64,000 nt of DNA from Cladorhizidae sp. MBARI D1340-BT2 (taxonomy: Eukaryota; Porifera; Demospongiae; Poecilosclerida; Cladorhizidae): positions 27,971,178 to 28,035,177 of the forward strand of contig JAQNBH010000011.1 in the NCBI GenBank assembly GCA_028752905.1, given 5' to 3'. Below are positions 1 to 8,914 of this stretch, piece by piece. Made by a program: the position numbers and the translations under genes. Within the stretch, counting starts at the first letter, position 1; each line of letters begins with the position of its first letter. The notes beneath the pieces are model-generated. The model was not told where the DNA came from. It ran no database searches and saw only the letters and a program-made list of their open reading frames with translations.

Positions 1-2824
1 TGTATCAAGCTATGAACTCTGGTCTGTATCAAGCTATGAACTCTGTTGTGCATCAAGCCATGAACTCTGGTGTGCATAAAGCCATGAAGTCGGGTATGCT
101 TCTAGCCATAAATTCTGGTGTGCATCAAGCTATGAACTCGGGTGTGCATCAAGCCATGACTTCGGGAGTGCAGCAAGCATTGAACTCTATGAACTCTGGT
201 GTGCATCAAGCCATGAACTATGGTGTGTGTCAAGACATGAACTCTGGTGTCAGTAACCAAGAAGTTCGCATCAAGCCATGAACTCTGGTGTGTATCAAGC
301 TATGCACTCTGGTGTGTATCAAGCCATGAACTCTAGTGGATATCAAGATATGAACTCTGGTCTGTATCAAGCTATGAACTCTGGTGTGTAGCAAGACATG
401 AACTCTGATGTGCATCAAGCCATCAACTCTGGTGTGTATCATGCCAATGAACTCTGGTGTGTTTCAAGCCATGAACTCTGTCTGGTGTGTACGAAGCCAT
501 GAACACTTGGGTGCATCAAGCCATGAACTCTGGATTGTAGGAAGCCATGAATGCTGGTGTGCATCAAGCCATGAACTCTGGTGTGTAGGAAGCCATGAAC
601 TCTGGTATGCATCAAGCCATGAACTCTGGTGTGTACCAAGCTATGAACTCTGGTCTGTATCAGGCTATGAAATCTGGTGTGTAGCAAAACATGAATTCTG
701 GTGTGTATCAAGCTATGAACTCCAGTCTATATCAAGCTATATGAACTCTGGTGTGTAACAAGACATGAACTCTGGTGTGCAGCAAGCCATGAACTCTGGC
801 GGGTATCAAACTATGAACTCTGGTCTGTATCAAGCTATGAACTCGGGTGCCATGAAGTCTGGTGTGTAGCAGTCATGAAATCTGTATCAGGCCATGAACT
901 CTGGTGTCTCAAGCCATGAACTCTGGTTTGCAGCAAGCCATAAACTCTGGTGCAATGAAAATTGGTGTGCATCAAGCCGTGAACTTTGGTGGGTTTGAAG
1001 CTATGAATGCTGGTGTGTGGCAAGCCATGAACTCAAGATTGCGTTCAGCAAGCCATGAACTCGGGCATGCATCAAGCCATCAACTCTGGTATGTATCAAG
1101 CTATGAATTCTGGGGTGTAGCAAAACATGAACTCTGGTGTGTAGCAAGACATGAACTCTGGTGTGTAGCAGTCATGAACTCTGTATCAAGCCATGAACTC
1201 TGGTGTCTCAAGTCATGAACTCTGGTGTGTGTCAAGCCATGAACTCTGGTGTGCATCAAGCCATGAACTTTGGTGTGCATCAAGCCATGAACTATGGTGT
1301 GCATCAAGCCATAAACAACTCTGGTGTACATCAAGCCTTGAACTCTGGCGTGTATCAACCCATGAACTCTGGTGTGCATCAAGCCATGAACTCTGGTGTG
1401 CATCAAACCATGAACTTTGGTGTGCATCAAGTAATGAACTCTGGTGGGTATCAAGCCAAGAACTCTGGTGTATAGCAACCCATGAAATCTGATGTGCAGC
1501 AAGCCATGAACTCTGGCACGCATCAAGCCATAAACTCTGGTATGTATCAAGCTATGAACTCTGGTGTGAAGCAAGACATGAACTCTAGTGTGTAGCAGTC
1601 ATGAACTCTGTACCAAGCCATGAACTCTGGTGTATCAAGCCATGAACTCTGGTGTGTGTCAAGCCAAGAACTCTGGTTTGCATCAAGCCATGAACTCGGG
1701 CATGTATCAAGCTATTAACTCTGGTGTGCATCAAACCCATAAACTCTGGTGTGCATCAAGCCATGAACTCTGGTGTGCAGCAAGCGATCAACTCTATGAA
1801 CTCTGGTGTGCATCAAGCCATGAATTCTGGTGTGTATCGTGCTATGAACTCTTGTGTGTATCTAGCCATGCACTCTGGTGTGCATCATGCCATGAACTCT
1901 GGTGTGCATCAAGGCATGAACTCGGATATGATTCATGCAATGAACTATGGTGTTTATCAACTATGAACTCTAGTGGATATCAAGCTATGAACTTTGGTGT
2001 GTAGCAAGCCATGAACTCTGGCCTGCATCAAGCCATGAACTCTGGCGTGCATCAAGCCTTGAACTCTGGTGTGTAGCAAGCCCATGAACTCTGGTGTGTA
2101 GGAAGACATGAACTCTGGTGTGTATAGAGCTATGAACTCTGGTCTATATCAAGCTATGAACCCTGGTGTCTGGCAAGCCATGAACTCTGGTCTGTATCAA
2201 GCTATGAACTCTGGTATGCATCAAGCCATGAACTCTGGTGTGCATAAAGCATGAACTCTGGTGTGCTTCTAGCCATAAACTGTGGTGTGCATCAAGTTAT
2301 GAACTCGGGTGTGCATCAAGCCATGACTTCGTGTGAGCAGCAAGTTATGAACTCTATGAACTCTGGTCTGCATCAAGCCATGAACTATGGTGTGTATCAA
2401 GACATGAAATCTGGTGTCAGTAACCATGAATTCTGCATCAAGCCATGAACTATGGTTTGTATCAAGCCATGAACTCTGGTGGATATCAAGATATGAACTC
2501 TGGTCTGTATCAAGCTATGAACTCTGGTGTGTAGCAAGACATGAACTCTGATGTGCATCTAGCCATGAACTCTGGTATGAATCAAGCCATGAACTGTGGT
2601 GTGTTTCAAGCCATGAACTCTGGTGTGTACCAAGCCATGAACTCTTGAGTACATCAAGCCATGAACTCTGGTTTGTAGGAAGCCATGAACTCTGGTGTGC
2701 ATCAAGCCATGAACTCTGGTGTGTAGGAAGCCATGAACTCTGGTGTGCATCAACCCATGAACTCTGGTGTGCATCAAGCCATGAACTCTGGTGTGTACCA
2801 AGCTATGAACTCTGGTCTGTATCA
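1..2824. repeat. 24-bp tandem minisatellite array (left satellite)
   Basis: About 117 head-to-tail units of 24 bp. The unit begins ATGAACTCTGGTG and ends TGCATCAAGCC. The array runs off the left edge and stops near 2824, where the unit pattern gives way to unique sequence. Recurrent variants replace the second half with TGTAGCAAGAC, CTGTATCAAGCT or GGATATCAAG. Because 24 is divisible by three, the reading frame never rotates. Four of the six consensus frames lack stops, giving frames that read as 8-residue repeats (MNSGVHQA and ELWCASSH on plus, GLMHTRVH on minus). Variant units with TGTAG break the first frame often, there is no unique N-terminus, and several frames are open at once, so I regard these as non-coding. 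Confidence 0.95.
2168..2824. repeat. Higher-order repeat copy within the 24-bp array (partner at about 1-660)
   Basis: This stretch repeats the window's first 660 bases in the same unit order. The odd unit GCTTCTAGCCATAAA occurs at 98 and 2265, and GGTGTCAGTAACCA at 246 and 2413; both give an offset of 2167 bp. Further on the offset becomes 2143 (the GGATATCAAGATATG unit at 339 and 2482), so one 24-bp unit has been lost or gained between copies. The array therefore has a second level of organisation of about 90 units. Confidence 0.85.
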
Positions 2825-3242
2825 TGCTCCTTAGTACATTTCCGTAGATGTAACAGTCCTATCAGAATGTCTGGAGAGATATGTACTTCTACTTGTCGGT
2901 TATATATATATATACATACAATATTAAAGGAGTTCAATATTAAATAATTATTATATTTATAATATATTGTATGGTAATTTTCGGCTAACTTCATTAAAAA
3001 ACAACACTTAAGATCATCTTTTAGTCAGCTGTTGTTTTTGCCAACATTTAATACGAATGCCATGATGAAGATCAAGGCAATTGGTTGAAGTATAAATCAA
3101 CCAAAACCTGATTAATCTTAATTGGTTTGTATATACAACACCAGGAGGAAAAAAAATTCTTTGTTTATTTATTGATAATTTTTTTATCATATACATTTAT
3201 TTTATTATTTTATTATTAATTAAAAAAAAAGTTTGCTATATG
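2825..3242. other. AT-rich spacer with (TA)n microsatellite
   Basis: Unique, strongly AT-rich sequence after the minisatellite. It holds a TA dinucleotide run at about 2901-2914 and a poly-A tract near 3222-3231. Short open frames here have no recognisable domain. I see no gene. Confidence 0.7.
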
Positions 3243-3279
3243 TACGATCTGAGAAAAGGGCCCACTTCGCCCAAAAAAT
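3243..3279 (+). repeat. Left arm of a long-range inverted repeat
   Basis: The 37 bases here match the reverse complement of 10211-10252 with a few mismatches and a small gap. The core is CGATCTGAGAAAAG followed by GCCCACTTC and then a C run and A6. The arms are about 7 kb apart and bracket the LTR retrotransposon and its flanks. They may be two copies of a dispersed element in opposite orientation, or the ends of an older element in which the LTR element is nested. No target duplication outside the arms is obvious. Confidence 0.7.
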
Positions 3280-3900
3280 GATCTTGCACTAGGACCTGAA
3301 ATAGCTACCAAGGTTATGATTCATGATATTTTCATAACTTACCTCAGAGGTATCTTGGGTTATTGCTCTATCTTTGTGCAAACTTTTAAGGCCAACAAGG
3401 GCTTCCTTCCATTCGAGCGAGCAGTTAGAAAAAGTTTAAAAAATAGAGAAGCCACGCGAAGCTACCGCGGGCACGGAATGAAAATATGGGCACGCCCTTC
3501 AGTTTTCGAATAGACAGCGTGGTGACATAGTGAGCTAAATGCAGGTGTATACAAATAAAACATCATGCTTACCAAAAAATGGTGATATCAATCAGATATT
3601 GTGTGTGTGTTTGATATCAAATAGGAGTTCAAGCAGAAGTGGTGTGAATTGACCACCATCATTCCTTGCTTCAATTGGACAGACTTCTTTGCTTCACATT
3701 TGAAGAATTTCTCATGAATAAAGCGTTTCAAACAATTCATATTCAGTTCATCCGATCCAGGCACAGTGACAGCAAAGGAGCGTTCAGACACTGTACAAAA
3801 CCGGTTTGTGCTTGCCAAACATTGCTGGACATCAACAGTCACAGATATGCCACACATCATTCCCGCCAAAGGTTTGTCTCCAGAACGACAGTTTATTTGA
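3280..3900. other. Spacer without a supported gene
   Basis: Mixed-composition unique sequence. A 65-codon plus frame (3316-3513) and a 128-codon minus frame (3588-3974) are open, but neither shows a motif or family I recognise. Plus-strand frame 1 leading into the interrupted frame at 3901 is also fairly open upstream, back to about 3718 with one TGA at 3898-3900. This may be decayed coding sequence. Confidence 0.5.
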
Positions 3901-4011
3901 CAGCATCCGACAGTTCTGTCCGGAGAAGGACAAAGACATAACATGCCCCAAACCATCATATTTTCTAAAGCCATCCAGTCGAGCTGCTCCCCAGTGGTTG
4001 ATGAGGATGTG
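3901..4011 (+). pseudogene. Left part of a small reading frame interrupted by the LTR element
   Basis: Frame 1 is open from just after a TGA at 3898-3900 up to the retrotransposon insertion point. The target-site duplication lets the frame be followed across the insertion: codon GTG at 4009-4011 is the same codon as 9357-9359, and the frame continues into 9360-9458, where it encodes a CCHC zinc knuckle before stopping. The piece here is 37 codons with no domain of its own. I do not recognise the protein. A C-terminal knuckle is common in transposase-like proteins, but that identity is only a guess. The gene was probably already decaying before the insertion. Confidence 0.35.
4007..4011. repeat. 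Target-site duplication, left copy (ATGTG)
   Basis: ATGTG lies immediately outside the LTR that starts TGTCGG at 4012. The same five bases follow the other LTR at 9355-9359. A 5-bp duplication is typical of Ty3/gypsy integrases. Confidence 0.9.
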
Positions 4012-4451
4012 TGTCGGAAATGCTTTCCTTGAGAGTGTCACACTTAGTCTCTCCGAACAGATCCGCGCCGACTTATAGTTACTGACACTTCTGATTCACC
4101 TCTCACTCAGGTGAACCAGCAAGTGCTTTCCCCTTACAAGCCCAAATGACCACTTGAGATTAATAAACACTTCTTAGTGCATATAACAATACTGCGAAAA
4201 AGAATCTCATCACAACATTTACAAACTCAGTGTCCAACAACTAACAAATTCAAGCTACTCTCCTAGCTCTCTCTAGCTCTCTCTAGCTCTCTCTCTTCCG
4301 GTCTGTGGTTTTAGTATTGGTCAGTTATAAATAACTTTACCCGGTGAGTTAAATATACTCCGGTCCATATATGGCATGGTTTGTAGTAGTAATTCATTAA
4401 CTTGTACTACTTCCTCTCTCACTTGTCTGGCAGGGAATGCCATTTCCGACA
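4012..4451 (-). repeat. 3' LTR of the retrotransposon
   Basis: 440 bp, starting TGTCGGAAATG and ending CATTTCCGACA; these ends are perfect 11-bp inverted repeats and include the canonical TG...CA. It matches 8915-9354 with 4 substitutions, at about 4197, 4245, 4271 and 4293. A short CT-rich repeat (TAGCTCTCTC, three to four copies, about 4265-4302) is present in both LTRs. The last 43 codons of the pol frame lie within this LTR. Confidence 0.95.
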
Positions 4452-5226
4452 CTCCCCCCTTCTCATGGTGAGAACCACTAGGTTCTCTCGAAAGCCCGTC
4501 GGCGTTGGTGTTTGCTTTGCTGCTACGATGCACTACGGTGTACATGTAGGGTTGTAGAGTTAGAGACCAACGTTCGATACGTCCATGGCTATCCTTGATT
4601 TTAGCCAACTGGGTCAAAGGGTTGTGATCGGTTACAACCGTAAACAGCGTTCCCTCTAGATAAATTCGATAGTGCTCAATCCCTGTGATAATTGCTAGGG
4701 CCTCCTTCTCGATGGTCAAATATCGAGTTTCCCTTTCGAGCAGTTTTCGCGATCCAAATGCGATCGGATGTTCTTCTCCATATTCATCATTTTGTGATAA
4801 GATGAATCCTAAGCCTGTGTCTGAGGCGTCCGTTTGTAGAGTAAACGGTCGTGACCAGTTCGGAGTTCTCAGAATCGGGTAGTTAATTAAACTCGACTTC
4901 AACATCTCGAATGCTTGTTCTGTCTTTGCCGTCCAGGTCACTACTACGTTGGGTTCCGTCTTTTTCGTTAAGTTGGTAAGGGAAGTGGCGATCTCTGCGA
5001 ACTTTGGGATGAATCTACGGTAATATCCACTCAACCCAAGGAATGCCCTCACATCTGTCTTTGTTTTGGGCTGTTTGAAATTTCTCACTGCTCTGATTTT
5101 GGCTTCCTGTGGTAATACTCGTCCATTCCCGATGACGTATCCCAAATACTCGCAAGTATTCACTGCAATTTGCACTTCTTTTCCTTGATGGTGAGCCCAG
5201 CTTCTTTTAGACGGTCCATCACCCAT
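4321..5226 (-). pseudogene. Pol fragment: RT C-terminal part (thumb/connection) and RNase H
   Basis: Three-hundred-and-one-codon open segment. The first 17 or so residues are out of the ancestral frame. From about residue 21 it reads as the end of RT (NTCEYLGYVIG, then AFLGLSGYYRRFIPKF at 61-76). RNase H follows with a complete acidic set: D133 in TDAS, E175 in KEAL, D200 in TDHN and D243 in NADGLSR. RNase H degrades the RNA of the RNA-DNA hybrid during reverse transcription. The frame runs across the polypurine tract and ends 43 codons inside the LTR, giving a short tail beyond NADGLSR. It is separated from the YLDD-bearing segment by a 1-nt frameshift near 5165, so it is not expressed in frame here. 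Confidence 0.9.
4452..4464 (-). promoter_or_regulatory. Polypurine tract (plus-strand primer)
   Basis: On the minus strand the sequence abutting the 3' LTR is GAGAAGGGGGGAG, a 13-nt all-purine run. This is where the RNase H-resistant primer for plus-strand DNA synthesis lies in LTR elements. It sits inside the pol frame, where it encodes part of EKGGVS. Confidence 0.85.
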
Positions 5227-5306
5227 CGCAAATGGCGCAGGTGATCCTCCCAGGTCTCACTTCTCACTAACACATCGTCCAGATAGGCAGCTGTAAAGTC
5301 GTGCCC
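5160..5306 (-). pseudogene. Pol fragment: RT catalytic YLDD segment in a shifted frame
   Basis: The second catalytic motif of reverse transcriptase is not in the frame of either neighbour. It reads FTAAYLDDVLV with YLDD encoded at 5274-5285, and this frame stays open to a TGA at 5160-5162. The upstream RT segment runs into a stop at 5267 and the downstream segment resumes near 5165. Two single-base length changes, near 5306 (a GGG run) and near 5165, therefore flank the active-site segment and approximately compensate each other. Mutation or sequencing error could explain either one. Confidence 0.85.
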
Positions 5307-5992
5307 TCCTTCCAGTACAGTACTCGGTCCATCAACCGTTGGAATGTGGAAGGGGCAGCCACCAACCCAAAAGGCATGTTCAAGAACTCAAACTTCCCCC
5401 ATTGGGTTACAAAGGCTGTCTTTGCGATACTTTCTTTTGCTACTGGCACCTGCCAGTAGCCCTTTGTGAGGTCTAGGGCAGTGATGAACTTGGCCTGCGC
5501 CTCGATCCTAGGGAGAGGGTAAGGGTCGGCCCTTGTGATTAGGTTCAGTTTGCGATAGTCCACGCATAGTCGTTGACCCCCGTCCTTCTTCACCACCAGA
5601 ACCACTGGGGCGGCCCAGGGGTTCCGGGACGGTCGAATGATGCCTCTCCCCATAAGCTCCTTTATCTCGGTTCTCAGGAACTCATGTGAGGTATGAGGTA
5701 GTCTGTAGGGCAGCAATTTGATTGGACTGGCTCCCTCTGTTTCGATAATATGTTCTGCCCATGTTGTCTTCCCGGGTATGTCACAGATGACATCTGCATA
5801 CTCCCGTTTCAACTGCTCTAGTTCTTCTCTCTGTTTTTCTTTCAGGTTGTCTTCCTCAGTTGTCTGTTCTTCCTCCACCTGGCCATCAGCATCTTCGTGT
5901 GCGAAGAGTACTGCTCCAGTGGGAGAGTTCCAGCGTTTCATGCTGTTCACATGGAAGCGTCGCAGCGGCTTCCTGCCTTGGCCCATATCCAC
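5267..5992 (-). pseudogene. Pol fragment: integrase-RT linker and reverse transcriptase fingers/palm
   Basis: Open segment of 241 codons. It starts in the tail of the integrase (the frame is continuous with 6631-6056 across a single TAG at 6056-6058; the stretch 6055-5993 encodes NEWRGPVIITKK, resembling the GPY/F-type end of gypsy integrases). A charged, Glu/Lys-rich linker at about 33-65 follows. RT begins near residue 85: PWAAPVVLVVKKDGG at 125-139, LCVDYRKLN at 142-150, the first catalytic Asp at 174 in LDLTKGYW, and FLNMPFGL at 203-210. The YLDD motif is lost by a frameshift near 5306, so the last nine or so residues are spurious. The sequence is of the Ty3/gypsy RT type. Confidence 0.92.
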
Positions 5993-6055
5993 CTCATAAG
6001 TTACTGAGGATATCTTCTTCGTAATGATTACAGGCCCCCTCCACTCATTGTGGAG

Positions 6056-6631
6056 CTAGTTGAAATATTTCGGTTGAAAGACTAGGACGTAGTCTCCCTC
6101 GTCAAACTCCCTAGGTTTCGCCTTCTTGTCATGTTGACGTTTGTACGACTCTTTACTAAGTCCTTCCGTGCAACTGGCGAACTCCCGTACGACAGCCATG
6201 CATTCTCGTAACTGCTTTAGGTATTCGGTTGACTCCATACCTTCCTCCATTTCTTCCTGGGTCCACTGATCGATCAAGACGTTCAGGGTAGTCCTCATCT
6301 TGCGTCCGAACAAAAGCTCGTAGGGTGAGAACCTGGTCGACTTGTGCACGGTGCCTCGATACGCCCACAGCACAAAGTGGAGGCACTCGTCCCACTCACT
6401 CGAGCCTTTTTGCGTGAGTTTCCGCAAGAGGCGCTTCATTGTAGCATTGAAGCGTTCGACCATCCCGTCAGTCTGGGGATCGTATGGGGAGGTCCGTATC
6501 TGTTTGATTCCGGTCTTCGTGCAGAACTCCTTCATCATCTTGGAGACAAAATTAGCCCCATTGTCCGTCAATACTTCCTCAGGGACACCTAGTCGTGACG
6601 TCACCTCGATTAAACATTGTACAACTTCCAT
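6056..6631 (-). pseudogene. Pol fragment: integrase catalytic core and C-terminal part
   Basis: One hundred and ninety-one codons. D23 in LTDNG and E59 in VERFN are spaced 35 residues apart, as expected for the second and third residues of the retroviral-type DD35E triad; SPYDPQTDG lies between them. The first Asp is in a different frame upstream (6730-6732). Integrase cuts the target and joins the element ends, leaving the 5-bp duplication seen here. The segment ends at a TAG (6056-6058) that replaces a sense codon inside recognisable integrase sequence. Its position upstream of RT is the Gmr1-like feature. Confidence 0.92.
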
Positions 6632-6642
6632 AGATGTAACAT

Positions 6643-6741
6643 TTAGGCTTCAGGCCACTTTGTCGCATAGTCGGCAATAACAAGTACCCACCTATTCCCT
6701 GACCTTGTCCTCTTGAGGGGTCCGAATATGTCCATGGCTAT
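6643..6741 (-). pseudogene. Pol fragment: start of integrase core with first catalytic Asp
   Basis: A 32-codon stretch between a TGA at 6742-6744 and a TAA at 6643-6645. It encodes AMDIFGPL, with the first catalytic Asp codon at 6730-6732, and VIADYATKWPEA, both typical of the integrase core. It is in the same frame as the HHCC segment, separated by the TGA, probably a mutated CGA codon. A frameshift near 6640 separates it from the rest of the core. Confidence 0.85.
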
Positions 6742-6984
6742 TCATCTGAACGGCGTCTGGATGAGAGGTAATGATCTCAACGGTGCTGTTGGTAGAGATG
6801 CTGGTGCCGCCAGCTGACAAACCGGACACGATCGGCAGGCCTCCTTTACATCAGTCGCCATCCTCGGCCACGTGACCCTCCTCCTCAAAAGGTCCAGAGT
6901 CCGTGCCTCACCAAAGTGACCCGCTGTCGGTGAACAGTGTGCTGTCCGTAGTACCTCACTCCTGCATGTCTGGGGTACAACCAA
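6742..6984 (-). pseudogene. Pol fragment: integrase N-terminal HHCC zinc-binding domain
   Basis: Eighty codons containing H16, H23 (in AGHFG), C53 and C56 (in SCPVCQ). This is the HHCC zinc finger that opens retroviral-type integrases, with the usual LLRRRVTWPRM stretch between the His and Cys pairs. It overlaps the end of the protease frame in another register because of a 1-nt shift near 7018, at an A6 run. It ends at a TGA just before the catalytic core. Confidence 0.9.
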
Positions 6985-7784
6985 CAGAGGTTTTTCCTCA
7001 CCCTTTTCCGGTTTTTTGTGTAAAAGACCTTTGTTCCAGCAGAAACTCCCCCGTCCACGTCAGCCTGGTGGCGCCAGTCTATGAGAGTCTGGTCCACCAA
7101 CTGGAGAGTACGCAACTGGGATGGAGAAATCTGCTCCAGGGTTTTCTCGTCGTCATCAGGAACAACGGTCACTGTCGGTTCCTGGGTAGGGGTTACAAAC
7201 ATGTCATCCTCAAATGCATATAATTCACCCAATGTTTGGTCCGATTGGAGACCCGTGACTTCAGCCCCTTCCTCCTCCTGAAGTGCTGACAGCCTTCTTT
7301 GTTCGGTCTCCTCTTTCTTCTGGCTCGCTCGCGTCATGGCCAGGGCTGTTTCGGTTGTCTCGCCTCCGGTCATTTCTTCCGTAAAGACCTCCTTCAACAG
7401 TCTTCGAAAACTGGGGATGTCCTGTCCCAACAACATGTCCACATTCAAGACCTGAGAAACTCCAACAGCCATTTCTGTCTTTCTCCCATCCACAGTCAGC
7501 TCTATCCTAGCCACCGGGAAGGCCTGCTTGGTGTGACTGGCGGTGGCGTACGAGATCGTCCACACCAGCTTATCCTTTTCTTGCACACAACGCGGGTGCA
7601 CCATGGACTTGGTACAGCCCGTATCCAGTAGGGCTATCCTCTCCTGTCCATTCACTGTGACCTCCTTGGTCCAGTTGTTCCCTCGCTTTCCTTCTTGCGG
7701 GAAGGTCGAACAACACCGGGCATTCCCCTCGATCTTGACTTTACAGTTCGACGGAAGTGCCCAATCTGCCCACACCGGAAGCAC
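6885..7784 (-). pseudogene. Pol fragment: aspartic protease and spacer
   Basis: Two hundred and ninety-nine codons. The active site is LLDTGCTKS (DTG at 54-56). The C-terminal protease signature VDMLLGQDIP follows at 115-124. A single active-site copy per chain means the enzyme works as a homodimer, cleaving the Gag-Pol precursor. After residue 130 there is an acidic, Thr/Glu-rich spacer leading to the integrase. The first 14 or so residues are out of the ancestral frame; the Cys at residue 14 is probably the last Cys of the nucleocapsid knuckle. The final 30 or so residues are also shifted. The frame equals that of gag, with the knuckle segment in between in another frame. Confidence 0.9.
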
Positions 7785-7966
7785 TCAATCCTACTTGAGT
7801 CTCTAGGGTGTGTGGTTGTCGTGGTTGTGGGGGTGGTCCGCTTATCCCCCAGTGGTAAACGTCTAGGGTCAGGATCCCTCTGACGGTTGGGTGTGGTGTG
7901 AGTGGGTAAGGGTTGTTGTACATTTTCTCTCTCCCTATTGGGTAAGGGTCGTTTTTGGAATTCCAC
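7652..7966 (-). pseudogene. Gag fragment: nucleocapsid zinc knuckle, frame-shifted
   Basis: One hundred and four open codons. After a basic, Pro/Arg/Thr-rich stretch (residues 5-55) comes CFRCGQIGHFRR, the first three ligands of a CCHC knuckle that binds element RNA. The fourth Cys is missing in this frame and appears in the overlapping protease frame (SNCKVK), so a 1-nt indel near 7745 lies inside the knuckle. Upstream, a second shift near 7965 separates this segment from the main gag frame. Residues after about 73 are not ancestral coding sequence. Confidence 0.85.
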
Positions 7967-8690
7967 CTCCCGTTAAATGCATAACCACAGCTGTGTTCAA
8001 TCCCTCATATGTGGGTATATCTAGGTTGCACATCGGCTGCTGCAACCACCTTGGCAACCGTTGTAATGCTAACTCCTGGGCTATGAGGTCAAGCACAGGC
8101 ATCCCAGATGCCTCCACCCACTTCCTCAATGATTGCCGGTGTGATCGGAACCACTTATCCGGTTTATCACTGTCGAAAGTTGTCTCAAACACTTGCCTAT
8201 GATAGGTCTCTATGGATATACTATAGGTACTTAACAACAGCCTCCTCACTTCTCCATAATCATTCTGGTCCTGAGCGCTGAGTGTTGACACCGCAGTCAG
8301 TCCCTGTCCAGAGAGAGAGCCCCGGAGATACACACTCCACTGTGCTCTGGGCCAGCCAGCCACTGCAGCAGTCGCCTCAAAGGTCTCTATAAATGCCCCC
8401 ATGTCATCCACTCCTTCTTGGTACTTTTGGAGGGCAAGCCGGGGTAGATGGGGTGGGAGAGCTGCTGGAATTGCCGGTTGTGGTGGATGGACGTTATTTG
8501 CCATCCGGGTTAGTCTCTCCTCCCACGCCTGTGCTTGCCTCAGCTCTCTGGCATCTCTAGCCTCCTCCGTCTGCTGCATATATCGCAGGAATTGGGCCAT
8601 TGGATCGTGTGGTTGAGCCCCTGTCTCCAGCTCCGGTATATCACTGCGGAGGCGACGTACTGGGCGAGCTCGGTCTCGGTCCTCCGACAT
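7935..8690 (-). pseudogene. Gag capsid region
   Basis: About 251 codons from the first ATG (8690-8688); the frame is open 7 codons further up, but only to a GTG. It is basic at the N-terminus (RDRARPVRRLR), then Gln/Glu-rich and probably helical (MQQTEEARDARELRQAQAWEE is broken here only for naming), followed by a capsid-like region from about residue 80 to 230 with AFIETFEATA and WSVYLRGSLSGQGL. That pattern is usual for gypsy-type Gag, the structural protein that packages the RNA into cytoplasmic particles. The frame ends at 7935, shortly after a frameshift; the nucleocapsid knuckle continues in another frame. Confidence 0.85.
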
Positions 8691-8896
8691 CTCCCAACTC
8701 AATTCCTCCACACAAAAATTATAAAGTGAATTTCCTAACTAGTTAGGAGAGGGTTTTCAGGTTGCTTAGCTTACGCCCAACTGTGCTCCCGCTAGGAAAA
8801 AAAAAAAATTTATTATTATTATAATTTAAAAAAATTAAACCAACCAGTTACTCTGTTGTAGCTGATGCCTTGGTCCGTGATCCAATTCCTTTGGAA
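8691..8896 (-). other. Retrotransposon 5' leader
   Basis: Untranslated stretch between the primer site and gag on the minus strand. It contains an AT-rich block with a poly-A/poly-T tract and TTA repeats at about 8797-8840. No reading frame of note. Confidence 0.7.
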
Positions 8897-8912
8897 CCCA
8901 CCGCTGCCACCA
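8897..8912 (-). promoter_or_regulatory. Primer-binding site, tRNA-Leu type
   Basis: On the minus strand, two bases after the 5' LTR, the sequence is TGGTGGCAGCGGTGGG. This is complementary to the 3' end of animal tRNA-Leu (AAG-type acceptor and T-arm end) including its CCA, over 16 nt. It would prime minus-strand DNA synthesis. The tRNA assignment is from memory of the tRNA sequence. Confidence 0.8.
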
Positions 8913-8914
8913 AA

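Noticed and set aside
12..2825. Repeat-protein genes in the 24-bp array
   Set aside because: Several frames on both strands are open simultaneously, frames start and stop within the repeat, and there is no unique N- or C-terminal sequence.
3316..3513. 65-codon plus-strand frame
   Set aside because: No motif, no family resemblance, and no supporting context.
3588..3974. 128-codon minus-strand frame
   Set aside because: Unrecognised, low-information sequence lying opposite the better supported plus-strand frame; could be real but nothing supports it.
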